From positions 1-53,718 of the forward strand of contig DYGY01000014.1 in NCBI GenBank assembly GCA_020724425.1: a stretch of 53,718 nt of DNA. Reading direction: 5' to 3'. Source of the DNA: Thermaerobacter marianensis (GTDB taxonomy: Bacteria > Bacillota > Sulfobacillia > DVGY01). The notes under the pieces are model-generated. The model ran no database searches. It was given only the letters and a program-made list of their open reading frames with translations, and was not told the DNA's origin. Made by a program: the position numbers and the translations under genes. Shown one piece after another: positions 42,811 through 51,988 of the stretch (the first letter of the stretch is position 1; each line of letters begins with the position of its first letter).

Positions 42811-44619
42811 TTAGTCTAGAAGATAATGAACAATACCGGCCATAACTGAATAGAGATGAGCGTTAGTTAAGTTGCTTGCCTGCTGAATCATAACTAGTGT
42901 TAGTTCATCGATTATACCATCTTCATATAGTGATTGATAGTCAACATATTCTCTTTCAAGGATTTCATTAATTAAGTGAAGCAGGTCATCCTTTTCTACA
43001 TCTTGTGGTAGTTCCTTTACTGGTTCATAGGATATATCTAATATTGAATGGTCATTAACTAAAATAAGATAGCTGCCCAAACGACCCCGGGTTACCTTAT
43101 CATCAAGTAGATAGTCATTGGCATAACCTCTAGATGCTAATCCTTTGCCCCTGAGATACTGTACATAAGGGTAGGACCAGTGATCTTTTTCAGGATAGTT
43201 AACATCAATATTCGGAGATAGATTAACACCTTGAGCAATTAGGCGATCTTTGAGGTAATCAATATGTGTTTGGTCATTGGCGATGCTTCTTAAGGAATTG
43301 TCACTTGTGATTGAGTATGCTGCGGCAATGCCAGCTGCTTGACCGGCTGCCATACCCACAGGAACAGTTCGAGCACTTCCATGGGCAATCGGATCATAAC
43401 TAGATGCCTTACCTACTACAAGCATACCCTCTATGTCTAATGGAACCAACATTCCTAAGGTTAGACCATAGGGGCTAGTTCCGCTAAGTGCATGTCCATA
43501 ACGGCCTTTTTCAGGTGATTGCAGGTCAATCGGGTAGCTTCCAAAAGCAATAGTTTTTTCATCATAATATCCGGAGAAAACGTGTTCAGCAGTTAGTTTA
43601 TCTTCACCTTGAATATGACGGGATTCTCTAATGTATAGTTCCTCGGCTGTGGCAATTAAATAGGCATCAGAGAAACCTACAAGGTTATCATTCATGTATT
43701 GAATAATGGAGGGTAACTCTTGGAGAGCATCGTTATAAGCATTTACTCTAGATTCCTCAGATGTTGGGTCAACGTTAAATAACTGCAGGCTATTTACAAG
43801 AACAGAGTTATCCTTTTGTCTTCCTAAGTTAAGTCCCCGCATCTGTAGGTTCTCTTTTTGAGATGGATAACCATACATTTCGGCATAACCCCAGGCTGCC
43901 CAATCATTAGCTCCAGTATGTGCATTGCCATCATTGTTTAGATACTCCTTAATTTCTTTCCAGTTGATACCACCTAGTTGAAAGACAAGAGTAGCTGCAG
44001 GATATTCCTTTCCTAAACCGAGTTCCTCACGAGCAACTGTATACGGAGCACCGGCTGCTGCTGCAATATCCCCATCCTGAGTCGCATCGATAAAACGCTG
44101 GCCATGTATTGTTAGATTATGATTTTTCTGTTTAACTTGAAGGCCTTTGATAGTTTTTGCATCCATAATTACAGAGTCAACACTAGTGTTCATTAGTAGG
44201 TCTACTCCAGCATCAGCTAGCATTCTGTGAAATACTCTTTCAGCATCAGCTACATCAAAGGCGGAATTATTACCAATGCCCTTGTAGAATTCAAGAAATA
44301 TACCATCATTTAGTATCTCGCTGCTACCACGGGCCACATAGTTTAGGTCTAGCATGTTAAGCATACCTACGGTGTATAAGCCACCAACTCTGGATCTTTC
44401 ATCTACCAATAAGGTTTTGGCGCCTTCCCTACTGGAAGCAACAGCTGCAGCAATTCCTTCAGGATCACTACCGATAACAACGACATCATATTCAAGTACA
44501 GAAAATTCTGAGCCATCAAGGATTGTTGGCATTGTCTCGGAAGAACTGTCTTGGACTGCATAAGTTATGATTAGGATTAATGGTATTAGCAACAGAACAC
44601 TCAACCTCTTATAAGACAA
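42811..44619 (-). CDS. Secreted or anchored FAD-dependent oxidoreductase with SLH-like tail
   Basis: This 602-residue protein begins with a hydrophobic segment (residues 6-22) typical of a signal or anchor. The FAD-binding motif is YDVVVIGSDPEGIAAAVASS with ERSRVGGLYTVGML, placing it in the FAD_oxidored family of large putative dehydrogenases. GQRFIDATQDGDIAAAAGAP and VPVGMAAGQAAGIAAA are typical of that family. Around residues 490-530, HWSYPYVQYLRGKGLASRGY with KVTRGRLGSYLI closely resembles one SLH repeat, suggesting wall attachment. Start TTG 44619 follows GGAGGTG. The substrate is unknown. Confidence 0.82.
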   Translation of the reverse strand: MSYKRLSVLLLIPLILIITYAVQDSSSETMPTILDGSEFSVLEYDVVVIGSDPEGIAAAVASSREGAKTLLVDERSRVGGLYTVGMLNMLDLNYVARGSSEILNDGIFLEFYKGIGNNSAFDVADAERVFHRMLADAGVDLLMNTSVDSVIMDAKTIKGLQVKQKNHNLTIHGQRFIDATQDGDIAAAAGAPYTVAREELGLGKEYPAATLVFQLGGINWKEIKEYLNNDGNAHTGANDWAAWGYAEMYGYPSQKENLQMRGLNLGRQKDNSVLVNSLQLFNVDPTSEESRVNAYNDALQELPSIIQYMNDNLVGFSDAYLIATAEELYIRESRHIQGEDKLTAEHVFSGYYDEKTIAFGSYPIDLQSPEKGRYGHALSGTSPYGLTLGMLVPLDIEGMLVVGKASSYDPIAHGSARTVPVGMAAGQAAGIAAAYSITSDNSLRSIANDQTHIDYLKDRLIAQGVNLSPNIDVNYPEKDHWSYPYVQYLRGKGLASRGYANDYLLDDKVTRGRLGSYLILVNDHSILDISYEPVKELPQDVEKDDLLHLINEILEREYVDYQSLYEDGIIDELTLVMIQQASNLTNAHLYSVMAGIVHYLLD

Positions 44620-44719
44620 CTAATACACCTCCGAATATGAATATATTGTAAATACCTCTCTGTCATGATAAGACCTACACCTAAAAAAGTAAATAGCCGT
44701 TCCTCAAAAAGGCTCAAAC

Positions 44720-44748
44720 TTTACATTTTACCCTCTTTTGCGTATGAT
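44720..44748 (+). promoter_or_regulatory. Sigma-A promoter of the flavin oxidoreductase gene
   Basis: TTTACA (44720-44725), a 17-bp spacer, then TATGAT (44743-44748). It lies about 38 bases before the GTG start. Confidence 0.8.
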
Positions 44749-44786
44749 GATAGACAAGCATTAAATACTTGTTGGGAGGCAAGAAT

Positions 44787-45776
44787 GTGAATTTGCCGGA
44801 ATTGAGAATAGGAGACAAAGTAGCGAAATACCCTGTTGTTCAAGGGGGGATGTCTGTTAGAATCTCATTGCACAAATTAGTTTCTGCAGTGGCTAATGCT
44901 GGTGGTGTGGGAACCATTGGTGGTATGGCCATTCCTCCGGGAGAATTAAGAGATGAGATTCAGAATGCGAAAAAGCTTAGTAACGGGGTAATGGGCGTTA
45001 ATCTTATGTATGCAGGCTATCAATTTGATAGATTACTAGATGTATGCATAAAAGAGAAAGTGGATTTTGTTGCTATTGGTGCTGGCTTTGCTAGAGAACC
45101 ATTTAAGAGACTTAAGGAACATGGTATACCGGGAATGGCTATCATCTCTTCAGCTAAGGCTGCAAGAGTTGCAGCTAAGACTGAAGGTGTTAGTGGAGTA
45201 ATTGTTGAAAGTGGTCAAGCGGGAGGACACTTAGGTCCCAAAGACCCTAACATAAGCATCTGGGAGCTCTTTCCTGAGGTAAAAGATACTCTAGACAAGG
45301 TAGGTTTTAATGGTCCTGTTATAGCTGCTGGTGGTATCCTTGATAGATTAGATATTGATAGAGCACTAGCAATGGGTGCAGATGGTGTACAGATGGGCAC
45401 AAGATTTGCTGTAAGTGAGGAATCGGCTGCATCTCCTGGTATGAAACAGGCATGGTTAAAGTCTATAGGTAGTCAGGTTGAAGATTGGAGCCCTACTGGT
45501 ATGCTTTCTAGAGCTATTGTACCTCATCTCTCTGAGCGACTACCTAAGATAGGGATTAATGGCTTGCGCTGTGAGAACTGCTTAAAAGCATGTAGACATC
45601 GTGATGATCCATCCCTATATCACTGTATCAGGAAGGCATTGACCAATGCTCAAGAGGGCAATGTGGAAGATGGCCTGATATTTGCAGGAAATCGTGTCGG
45701 TGAAATCTCTGAACTCCTTTCTGTTAAGGAAATCTTTAACAGACTTGTAGGTCAACCTCAGGCAATGGAAGCTTAA
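44787..45776 (+). CDS. Nitronate monooxygenase-like FMN oxidoreductase
   Basis: This 329-residue TIM-barrel flavoprotein belongs to the nitronate monooxygenase/FabK-like family. Motifs: PVVQGGMSVRISLHKLVSAV near residue 16, VIVESGQAGGHLGP (near 144), VIAAGGILDRLDIDRALAMG and DGVQMGTRFAVSEES, which bind FMN phosphate. A C-terminal Cys set, CENCLKACRHRDDPSLYHC, recalls clostridial members with a possible metal or disulphide site. GTG 44787 follows GGGAGG; an upstream in-frame TTG at 44769 is less likely. FabK-type enoyl reductase activity is an alternative, but the gene is not in a fatty-acid cluster. Confidence 0.87.
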   Translation: MNLPELRIGDKVAKYPVVQGGMSVRISLHKLVSAVANAGGVGTIGGMAIPPGELRDEIQNAKKLSNGVMGVNLMYAGYQFDRLLDVCIKEKVDFVAIGAGFAREPFKRLKEHGIPGMAIISSAKAARVAAKTEGVSGVIVESGQAGGHLGPKDPNISIWELFPEVKDTLDKVGFNGPVIAAGGILDRLDIDRALAMGADGVQMGTRFAVSEESAASPGMKQAWLKSIGSQVEDWSPTGMLSRAIVPHLSERLPKIGINGLRCENCLKACRHRDDPSLYHCIRKALTNAQEGNVEDGLIFAGNRVGEISELLSVKEIFNRLVGQPQAMEA

Positions 45777-45802
45777 AGAGTCCTTTGAGACTATAAAAGT
45801 GC

Positions 45803-45831
45803 TTGCCAATAAGACTTAATTAAACTATATT
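45803..45831 (+). promoter_or_regulatory. Sigma-A promoter of the first MFS gene
   Basis: TTGCCA (45803-45808), 17-bp spacer, TATATT (45826-45831), about 40 bases before the start codon. Confidence 0.7.
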
Positions 45832-45877
45832 ATCAGTATAGTTTCGTATATAGAAATGTTTGCGAGGTCGGAGTCTT

Positions 45878-47113
45878 ATGTGGAAGAGCTGGTTAAACGG
45901 TCATCCGTTAACTAACAGAAATATTTTTGTGTTATCGGTGTCCACAGCGGCCCTAGTGGCCGCTCTTTTTTCATGGTACAGAATTCTAGCACTAATTTTT
46001 AGAGAGCTTGGTGCTAGTGATTTAGAAACCAGCTTTGCCTTTGCATTATTGGCAGGAGCTATGGCTTTAGGTCAGTACCCCGGTGGAATTCTAGCTGAAA
46101 AATACGGACGAAAACCGTTGATAGTTATTCCCACATATATTGCAGCTGTCTTATATGTTGTTGCTGCTATGGCACCAACATGGCAAATTCTCTTACTTGC
46201 TTTAATAGGAGTTAACCTTGCCTCGGCTTTACAGTCAGCCTCCTTTGTCATGCTATTGGCAGAGTCTGCATCGCCTCAAAAGAGAGGTTCAGCTTTTGGA
46301 ACCTTTCAGTTCTTCATTGGTTTTGCCCTAATTGTTGGGCCATTAATGGGAGCATATTTTCAACCACTGGAAAACTATAGATTCTTGATTGGGTTTACCG
46401 CGATTACAGCTTTAGTAGTAGGTGCTTTCAGACAAAAGCATTTATATGAGACGCTAGAAGCCTGTGAAGACAATCCTGTAGACACTATGGCTTCAGCGAA
46501 GAAATCCTTTACTTTCACGGATATCCTAAAAGGCAAATTAGGTTGGCTTCTGATTATTGCCATAGTGGTAGCATCAATTCCTGCACTAACAATCTATGGA
46601 CCATTTATTGCTTTGTATGCTGAGGATGTTCAGGGGTTTACACCTGGAGAGATTAACCTCTTTTTTGCTTATGGAGCCATTCTAGCTACAATTGTTAGTC
46701 TGTTAGCTGGACCTATGACTGAACGTTGGGGAAATGAAAGGATACTGGTTATTGGTGCTATTGGCCATGTACTGCTCTTGTATGTATGGCTTTCGGGTAC
46801 AACCTTCTGGTTTGCTGCATTAATGATTGCTCTTGGGTATGGCTTCTTGCAAATGCTTTTTGTTGCTTTTGATACCATGCGAGCCACAATTGCTAGTGAG
46901 TATCAGGCAGGTCCGGTTCTAGGTGCAATTGGTATGATGGCAACCCTTGCTTCAGCATTAATTGTACCGATAGCGGGTTATGGTAAGGAAATAAAGGGAC
47001 CTATGGTACCATTTATTATAGCTTTTATCCTTGGACTCTCTGTTGTGTTCTTGGTCATAAAGATCAAGCAATATGAGATAGTTCTAGAGGAAGAACTAGA
47101 CGCACAGGTATGA
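45878..47113 (+). CDS. MFS transporter (first)
   Basis: This membrane transporter of about 411 residues has 12 hydrophobic segments. The MFS loop 2-3 signature reads GGILAEKYGRKPLIVIPTY near residue 68, and a polar central loop (ETLEACEDNPVDTMASAKKS) separates the halves. It looks like a drug or metabolite exporter of the DHA1 group; the substrate is unknown. ATG 45878 is taken as start, with GGAG close upstream; TTG 45860 is also in frame. Confidence 0.87.
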   Translation: MWKSWLNGHPLTNRNIFVLSVSTAALVAALFSWYRILALIFRELGASDLETSFAFALLAGAMALGQYPGGILAEKYGRKPLIVIPTYIAAVLYVVAAMAPTWQILLLALIGVNLASALQSASFVMLLAESASPQKRGSAFGTFQFFIGFALIVGPLMGAYFQPLENYRFLIGFTAITALVVGAFRQKHLYETLEACEDNPVDTMASAKKSFTFTDILKGKLGWLLIIAIVVASIPALTIYGPFIALYAEDVQGFTPGEINLFFAYGAILATIVSLLAGPMTERWGNERILVIGAIGHVLLLYVWLSGTTFWFAALMIALGYGFLQMLFVAFDTMRATIASEYQAGPVLGAIGMMATLASALIVPIAGYGKEIKGPMVPFIIAFILGLSVVFLVIKIKQYEIVLEEELDAQV

Positions 47114-47123
47114 CCTGTGCGTC
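47099..47123. terminator. Hairpin at the end of convergent MFS and HD genes
   Basis: GACGCACAGGT (47099-47109) pairs perfectly with 47113-47123 around a 3-nt loop and overlaps the MFS stop codon. The T-run is weak on both strands. Confidence 0.65.
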
Positions 47124-47127
47124 TTAA

Positions 47128-47685
47128 CTAAATTCCTAGATCTTCATGAGATTTTTTTAAGGCTTCAATTAGAAAGGCAATATGTTCGTCAATATCGACT
47201 CCTAATTCCTCTACTCCCTTATAGATATCATCACGATTTACTCCACGGGCAAAGGCTTTGTCTTTAAGTTTCTTTTTGACTGATTTCACTGTGACATCAT
47301 CTATCTTCTTTGATGGTCGGACTAGAGCGACAGCAACGATAAAGCCGGATAATTCATCCACAGCAAAAAGAGTCTTGGCCATTAGAGTTTCTCTTTTTAC
47401 CCCCATATAGTCAGCATGACCCAATACTGCTTGAGTAATCTCTAGGGGATAGCCACTTTCCTTTAGTATACTTACTCCTCTAGCAGGATGATCAGGTGGT
47501 TGTGGCCATTTTTCATAATCGAAATCATGAATTAACCCAGTGATACCCCAGAGTTTCTCATCCTCATTAAACTTTCGAGCATAGGCTTTCATAGAAGTCT
47601 CTACAGCTAGAGCATGTTTGATGAGACTATCGGTCTTGGTATATTCAGTCAACAGTTCATATGCTTGTTCTCTGGTAACTTCCAT
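47128..47685 (-). CDS. HD-domain phosphohydrolase (HDIG family)
   Basis: This soluble protein of 185 residues has a single HD domain. Metal ligands are seen in SLIKHALAVETSMKAYAR, GLIHDFDYEKWP, DHPARGVSILKESGYP and VLGHADYMG, the spacing of small HDIG hydrolases. A nucleotide or related phosphate ester is the likely substrate, not identified. The ATG at 47685 is preferred, with GGGTGAT just upstream; a TTG at 47697 overlaps that site. Confidence 0.85.
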   Translation of the reverse strand: MEVTREQAYELLTEYTKTDSLIKHALAVETSMKAYARKFNEDEKLWGITGLIHDFDYEKWPQPPDHPARGVSILKESGYPLEITQAVLGHADYMGVKRETLMAKTLFAVDELSGFIVAVALVRPSKKIDDVTVKSVKKKLKDKAFARGVNRDDIYKGVEELGVDIDEHIAFLIEALKKSHEDLGI

Positions 47686-47713
47686 TCTATCACCCAACCT
47701 AATTTTTCTTTCT

Positions 47714-47741
47714 ATTGTATCATTTTTCAGGAACTTTACAA
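47714..47741 (-). promoter_or_regulatory. Promoter of the HD gene
   Basis: On the minus strand, TTGTAA (47741-47736), a 16-bp spacer and TACAAT (47719-47714). Its -35 overlaps the -35 of the divergent MFS promoter. Confidence 0.65.
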
Positions 47742-47763
47742 ATTAGTTCTTAAATAATATAAT
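47735..47763 (+). promoter_or_regulatory. Promoter of the second MFS gene
   Basis: TTTACA (47735-47740), 17-bp spacer, perfect TATAAT (47758-47763). It shares 47736-47740 with the divergent HD promoter, so the two probably compete for RNA polymerase. Confidence 0.85.
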
Positions 47764-47797
47764 TAGGGAGTCGAAGTTTATCTTAAGGAGCATTTTG

Positions 47798-49006
47798 ATG
47801 AAAAAACTATCTAAGGAAATGTGGATATTACTCATAACTCTGTACTTTGTTCTAGTGGGGTTTGGTATTATCATACCTATTATGCCCTATTTTGCTAAGT
47901 CTTTAGGCGGCTCAAGTTTTGAAATGGGTCTCCTTACTTTTGTCTGGGCAATTGGTCAATTTCTCATGGCACCTAAATGGGGTAATCTTGCTGATAAATA
48001 TGGGAGAAGGAAGATTCTCCTTATCGGGGTGTCTGGTTATGCCTTTGTCTTTATTGCTATGGCTCAGGCTCAATCAATGTTAGCTCTAATTATTATCCGG
48101 GCTTTAGGTGGCTTAATCTCTGCCGCTACTCTACCTAGTGCACAGGCCTATGCTGCTGATATAACTACTAAAGAAAAGAGATCCGAAACAATGGCTTTGA
48201 TGGGTGCTGCCATGAATCTTGGCTTCATTACGGGTCCGGCTCTTGGGGCGGTTCTAGCACCTCTTGGTGTAGCATTCACCTTCTATTTTGCTGCGGCCCT
48301 TGTTGGGCTTAATGCTCTGGCAGCATTCTTCTTTTTACCAGAAACCGTTCGTAAAGAAAGCTCTTTGGAAAACAAGAGAGAAATTAAGACTGTTGAGGCG
48401 ATTGGTCTAGCCTTAAAAGGCCCTGAAGCTCTCTTTTTTATCCTTGCTTTTGTAGGCACTTTTGGTGGAGCAAGTCTATTTAGTATGCTTGGTTTTTATC
48501 TAATAGATAAGTTTAACGCTTCAGAGATACAAACAGGTATTGCCTTTACCCTAGAAGGTCTGACTGCTGTAGTTGTTCAGGGTTTAGGAGTAGCTTTTGC
48601 TGTTAAGATGTTTGGTGAAGAAAAGACATTAATATCTGCCTTAACTATTGGCATTATGGGCTTTATTGTTCTTGCTATAGCACCATCATATTTAGTTGCT
48701 TTGATAGCTGTTATGATTATTGCTGCGGGAATCTCTTTAATGCAACCATTGCTTAATGGTATTGTATCTACACGAACCAACTTGCCTCAGGGTGTTACCA
48801 TGGGAACTATGAGCTCCTTTCAGTCTTTAGGAAGAGCTATGGGCCCCCTTTGGGCCGGTTTAGTATATTTTGCGCACATTAGCGCTCCCTTTATTAGCTC
48901 GGCGATACTCTATGGTATATTTGTAGTGGTTTGCTGGTATGCGTTTAATGGTCTTCTAGCTAGAAAGATTGCTGAGAGAACCACTGTTCAGGAACAACTA
49001 GATTAG
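47798..49006 (+). CDS. MFS drug-type efflux transporter (second)
   Basis: This 402-residue, 12-helix transporter is of the DHA1 (Bmr/TetA-like) type. Signature motifs are GFGIIIPIMPYFAKSLGGSS in helix 1, GNLADKYGRRKILLIG in loop 2-3 and motif C in helix 5, GAAMNLGFITGPALGAVLAP, typical of antiporters. ATG 47798 follows AAGGAG. It shares overlapping divergent promoters with the HD hydrolase gene and ends tail-to-tail with the protease gene. Substrate unknown. Confidence 0.9.
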   Translation: MKKLSKEMWILLITLYFVLVGFGIIIPIMPYFAKSLGGSSFEMGLLTFVWAIGQFLMAPKWGNLADKYGRRKILLIGVSGYAFVFIAMAQAQSMLALIIIRALGGLISAATLPSAQAYAADITTKEKRSETMALMGAAMNLGFITGPALGAVLAPLGVAFTFYFAAALVGLNALAAFFFLPETVRKESSLENKREIKTVEAIGLALKGPEALFFILAFVGTFGGASLFSMLGFYLIDKFNASEIQTGIAFTLEGLTAVVVQGLGVAFAVKMFGEEKTLISALTIGIMGFIVLAIAPSYLVALIAVMIIAAGISLMQPLLNGIVSTRTNLPQGVTMGTMSSFQSLGRAMGPLWAGLVYFAHISAPFISSAILYGIFVVVCWYAFNGLLARKIAERTTVQEQLD

Positions 49007-50211
49007 TCAGCCTGCTTGATTCTCTCTACCAAAGGCGGATGAGAGAAACTAAACCAGGCTATATAGGGATGAGGATCCACATCAGCTAGGTTCTGTATAC
49101 CTAGCTCTTTTTTTAATGATATCCAGTGTTCGTTAGATCCAGTCAATTCAAGAGCACGCCTATCAGCCTGATGTTCAAACTGTCTTGAAATACTATTTTG
49201 AAAAGGTGTAGTTACAAAAATCAAGACAAAGAGCATGAGGAGGATAACTGGTAGAAACTCAGGTTGTGAAACCCGATAGTTTAAAAGATGAGCCGTAAGG
49301 TAAATTAGATACATAACCAGTAGAGTTCCGAATCCAGCTAGAGAGATACCCTTAACTATATGATTGTGTTCCCAGTGTCCAATCTCATGGGCAATCACTA
49401 GTTCAATCTCTTCCTTAGAGAAGTTGTTTAACAGATTATCATAAAGAACTATCCTTTTTGTCTGACCAAAACCTGTGAAGTATGCGTTGACTTTAGTAGT
49501 TTTGCTGCTAGCATTAACGACCAGAACCTCTCCCACATCAATGTTTGCTAAAGCAGCCATTTCAATAATACTTTCTTTTAATTTTTGGTCTTCTAAAGGT
49601 GTGAACTCAAAGAAGAGGGGGTCAATTACTATAGGGGAGATCATTGTCATTAGAATTAAGCCAAAAACATAAAAGATAGAGGCTAAAAACCACCATGTCT
49701 GTGGTGCAGCGTTAAAAAGGAAAAAGAGACCAGTTATACTTAAAGCAAACATGGGTCCACTAATCAGAGTGCCCTTGAGATAGTCTATCAGCCAGGCAGT
49801 TAAGGTCTGGTTGGAAAAGCCGTAGCTCTGTTCATGAATGTATCCTGTATATAAGGACAAAGGAAAAGTGAGAAGCCTAAGGAAAAGCCAGAGAAGCAAA
49901 GCAGTAGCAAAGATATTTAGAAGATGATGGGAACCAAGTAGGGATTCTAGCTGGGAATATAGAGTTCTCGCCAAGTCCTTTTTGATAATAAAAATGAGGA
50001 AGAGCACAGTAAGGGTGATGTTTGCTAGATAACTTATATAGCGGATATTATGATAGGTTCGACTTTCCTTAATCATATCTAAAGAGAAATACTGAAGTGT
50101 CTCTTGACTGATTCCCCTTGGCAGAAGAATGGAGGCCAGGTAGATAAAAAAGAAAAGCAGAGCTATTATACCGATAATTGTCCAGGTGGTCTTTAGGAAT
50201 TGCTCAAGCAT
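49003..50211 (-). CDS. M48-family membrane metalloprotease (Ste24-like)
   Basis: This 402-residue zinc protease has several membrane helices before and after its active site. The HExxH motif is VIAHEIGHWEHNH near residue 277, and the third zinc ligand Glu is in SRQFEHQADRRALELTGSNE near 345. The full-length Ste24 layout, with helices spread over the whole chain, differs from the shorter HtpX. It may degrade damaged membrane proteins. Its stop codon overlaps the MFS stop by four bases. Confidence 0.92.
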   Translation of the reverse strand: MLEQFLKTTWTIIGIIALLFFFIYLASILLPRGISQETLQYFSLDMIKESRTYHNIRYISYLANITLTVLFLIFIIKKDLARTLYSQLESLLGSHHLLNIFATALLLWLFLRLLTFPLSLYTGYIHEQSYGFSNQTLTAWLIDYLKGTLISGPMFALSITGLFFLFNAAPQTWWFLASIFYVFGLILMTMISPIVIDPLFFEFTPLEDQKLKESIIEMAALANIDVGEVLVVNASSKTTKVNAYFTGFGQTKRIVLYDNLLNNFSKEEIELVIAHEIGHWEHNHIVKGISLAGFGTLLVMYLIYLTAHLLNYRVSQPEFLPVILLMLFVLIFVTTPFQNSISRQFEHQADRRALELTGSNEHWISLKKELGIQNLADVDPHPYIAWFSFSHPPLVERIKQAD

Positions 50212-50343
50212 AAATGATACCCCCTTTGAGAGTGATTACGCTATAGTCATCAAAAACTCCTACTGTAGAAGTCTACGCTAACTAATACTTTTTAATATCT
50301 TTGTAATACTAAGGATATCGAAAACTATGTGAGGAGGATTTTA

Positions 50344-51099
50344 ATGCGTAGATTGTTTTTCATATTGCTAGGTATTATGCTATTGGTTAGTGGCTGTATG
50401 CCTGCAGCTCAACAGCCAGAACAAGTTACACCCTTCTATAAACAATTAGCAGAAGGAGATATGTCTAATGAGGTAAAGGAATGGGCTGAAGAGCATAAAG
50501 AAGATCCAGGAACACATGTAAAGAGTTTTGGCAACAAGACCTATCTATTAGTTACCTGGGGCGAAAAGCCAACAGGTGGCTACACTATTGTAACTGAGAA
50601 CGTTTTTGCTGCTAAATCAGGAGAGACAATAATTGCCGTTTTTCGTTTAAAGGAGCCCAATCAGGAAGCTGTATCACAGGCTATAACCTATCCTAGGGTA
50701 GTGGTGGAGATTGAAAGAACTACAAAAGAGATAGAGTTTGTTTTTGTAGGTAAACAGCTACCCGAAAAAGAAGAAGCCAAAGAAGAACAAAGGACAGAAA
50801 ACATTATTGTTGAAACTCCTGTAGCTGGAGCAGTGATTTCCTCGCCGGTTACTGTGAGTGGAAGGGCAAGAGTGCCAGAGGGTACACTTATCATTGTCAT
50901 TGAAGATGGCCACAATGAGCTTGCCAGAGAAGTAGTAACAGCTACTACGGGTGGACCTGAATGGGGCGAGTTTAGTGCGGAAATAGAGTTTAGTAATCCT
51001 ACCAGTCCATCTGGTACAGTAATTGTGTATTATGAGAGCTTGAAGGATGGCTCTATTGCAGAACAGGTGATGGTACCTGTAAAGTTTCAGAATGATTAG
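50344..51099 (+). CDS. Lipoprotein with PrcB-like and Gmad2 domains
   Basis: This lipoprotein has about 251 residues. ATG 50344 follows GTGAGGAGG; an in-frame GTG at 50329 is inside that site. The signal peptide ends in LLVSGC. Residues 65-145 resemble the PrcB C-terminal domain (WGEKPTGGYTIVTENVFAAK), and residues 160-250 resemble the Gmad2 immunoglobulin-like domain of spore and surface proteins (PVAGAVISSPVTVSGRARVP). The pair suggests a surface scaffold or protease-partner role. No protease gene is adjacent in an operon, although an M48 gene lies divergently upstream. Confidence 0.82.
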   Translation: MRRLFFILLGIMLLVSGCMPAAQQPEQVTPFYKQLAEGDMSNEVKEWAEEHKEDPGTHVKSFGNKTYLLVTWGEKPTGGYTIVTENVFAAKSGETIIAVFRLKEPNQEAVSQAITYPRVVVEIERTTKEIEFVFVGKQLPEKEEAKEEQRTENIIVETPVAGAVISSPVTVSGRARVPEGTLIIVIEDGHNELAREVVTATTGGPEWGEFSAEIEFSNPTSPSGTVIVYYESLKDGSIAEQVMVPVKFQND

Positions 51100-51106
51100 A
51101 TAGAAG

Positions 51107-51132
51107 GGCGTGGCTAATTACCACGCCTTAAC
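51107..51132 (+). terminator. Terminator after the PrcB/Gmad2 lipoprotein gene
   Basis: GGCGTGG (51107-51113) pairs with CCACGCC (51121-51127), followed by TTAACTTTTT. It overlaps the end of the convergent cation-efflux gene. Confidence 0.75.
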
Positions 51133-51971
51133 TTTTTAGGTTCGGGATCAATGTGTACAAAGGCTCGTTGGAGATCATCTAGTTCTTCTAGTTTCTCTCT
51201 AACCAATACTCCTAAGTCATGTGCCTGTTTCAACGTAAGGTCTTCACTCACGACAACATGAACTTCGGCATGGACTACATCTCCCACATAATGGGCCACA
51301 ATGTTGTTGATTCCTAATACACCTTCTATCTTCATGGCCTGACCTTCAATCTCCTGTAACATTTTCTCTGAGGGTGCTTGTCCCATTAGGTAACCTAGGT
51401 TTTCTAAGCCGATTAGGATACCTGAATAGAGAATCCAGATACCAATAATGAGGCCTGCTAAGCTATCAAAGATTCCACCGATGGTAAAACCTATTAAGGC
51501 CACTAGTGAAGCCATGATATCATTTCTTGAATCCACATAAGAAGCCTGCATAGCAGCACTTTTTGTCTTACGCCAGTTAGCATGATAGAGGTACGTCATT
51601 ATTGTTTTGGCGACAATTGAGAAAACTAGCACCCAAATAGCTAAAGAACTAATTATAGTTTCTTGGGGAGAAAAGAAACCTACAATAGCGTCCTTTATAA
51701 TGGTAGCACCTAATAGAGTAGCAAAGATGGCTATGATAAAGCCAGCTATTGGTTCTGCTCTTCTATGGCCAAAGGGGTGATTGGTATCTGGATCCTTCTC
51801 TTGAATCATAATACTGATATGAATCGCTGAATAGGAGAAGACATCTAAGAAAGAGTTTAAGGCATCAGAGATAATAGCTATACTCTTTGACATTATTCCC
51901 GCCCATAGTTTTATAAGAAAGAGAACTATACTGAGTACGATACCTAAGCGACTCAGGTGCTGTTTATTCAA
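51114..51971 (-). CDS. Cation diffusion facilitator family metal efflux protein
   Basis: This 285-residue protein exports divalent metals in exchange for protons. It has six hydrophobic segments and the family motifs SIAIISDALNSFLDVFSYSA in helix 2, NHPFGHRRAEPIAGFIIAI in loop 2-3, and SYVDSRNDIMASLVALIG in helix 5, with Asp residues at the expected metal sites. The cytoplasmic C-terminal domain (from about 205) includes VVHAEVHVVVSEDLTLKQAH. The metal, whether Mn, Fe, Zn or Co, cannot be assigned from this. Confidence 0.92.
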   Translation of the reverse strand: MNKQHLSRLGIVLSIVLFLIKLWAGIMSKSIAIISDALNSFLDVFSYSAIHISIMIQEKDPDTNHPFGHRRAEPIAGFIIAIFATLLGATIIKDAIVGFFSPQETIISSLAIWVLVFSIVAKTIMTYLYHANWRKTKSAAMQASYVDSRNDIMASLVALIGFTIGGIFDSLAGLIIGIWILYSGILIGLENLGYLMGQAPSEKMLQEIEGQAMKIEGVLGINNIVAHYVGDVVHAEVHVVVSEDLTLKQAHDLGVLVREKLEELDDLQRAFVHIDPEPKKLRRGN

Positions 51972-51988
51972 GTTAATCGACTTCCTCT

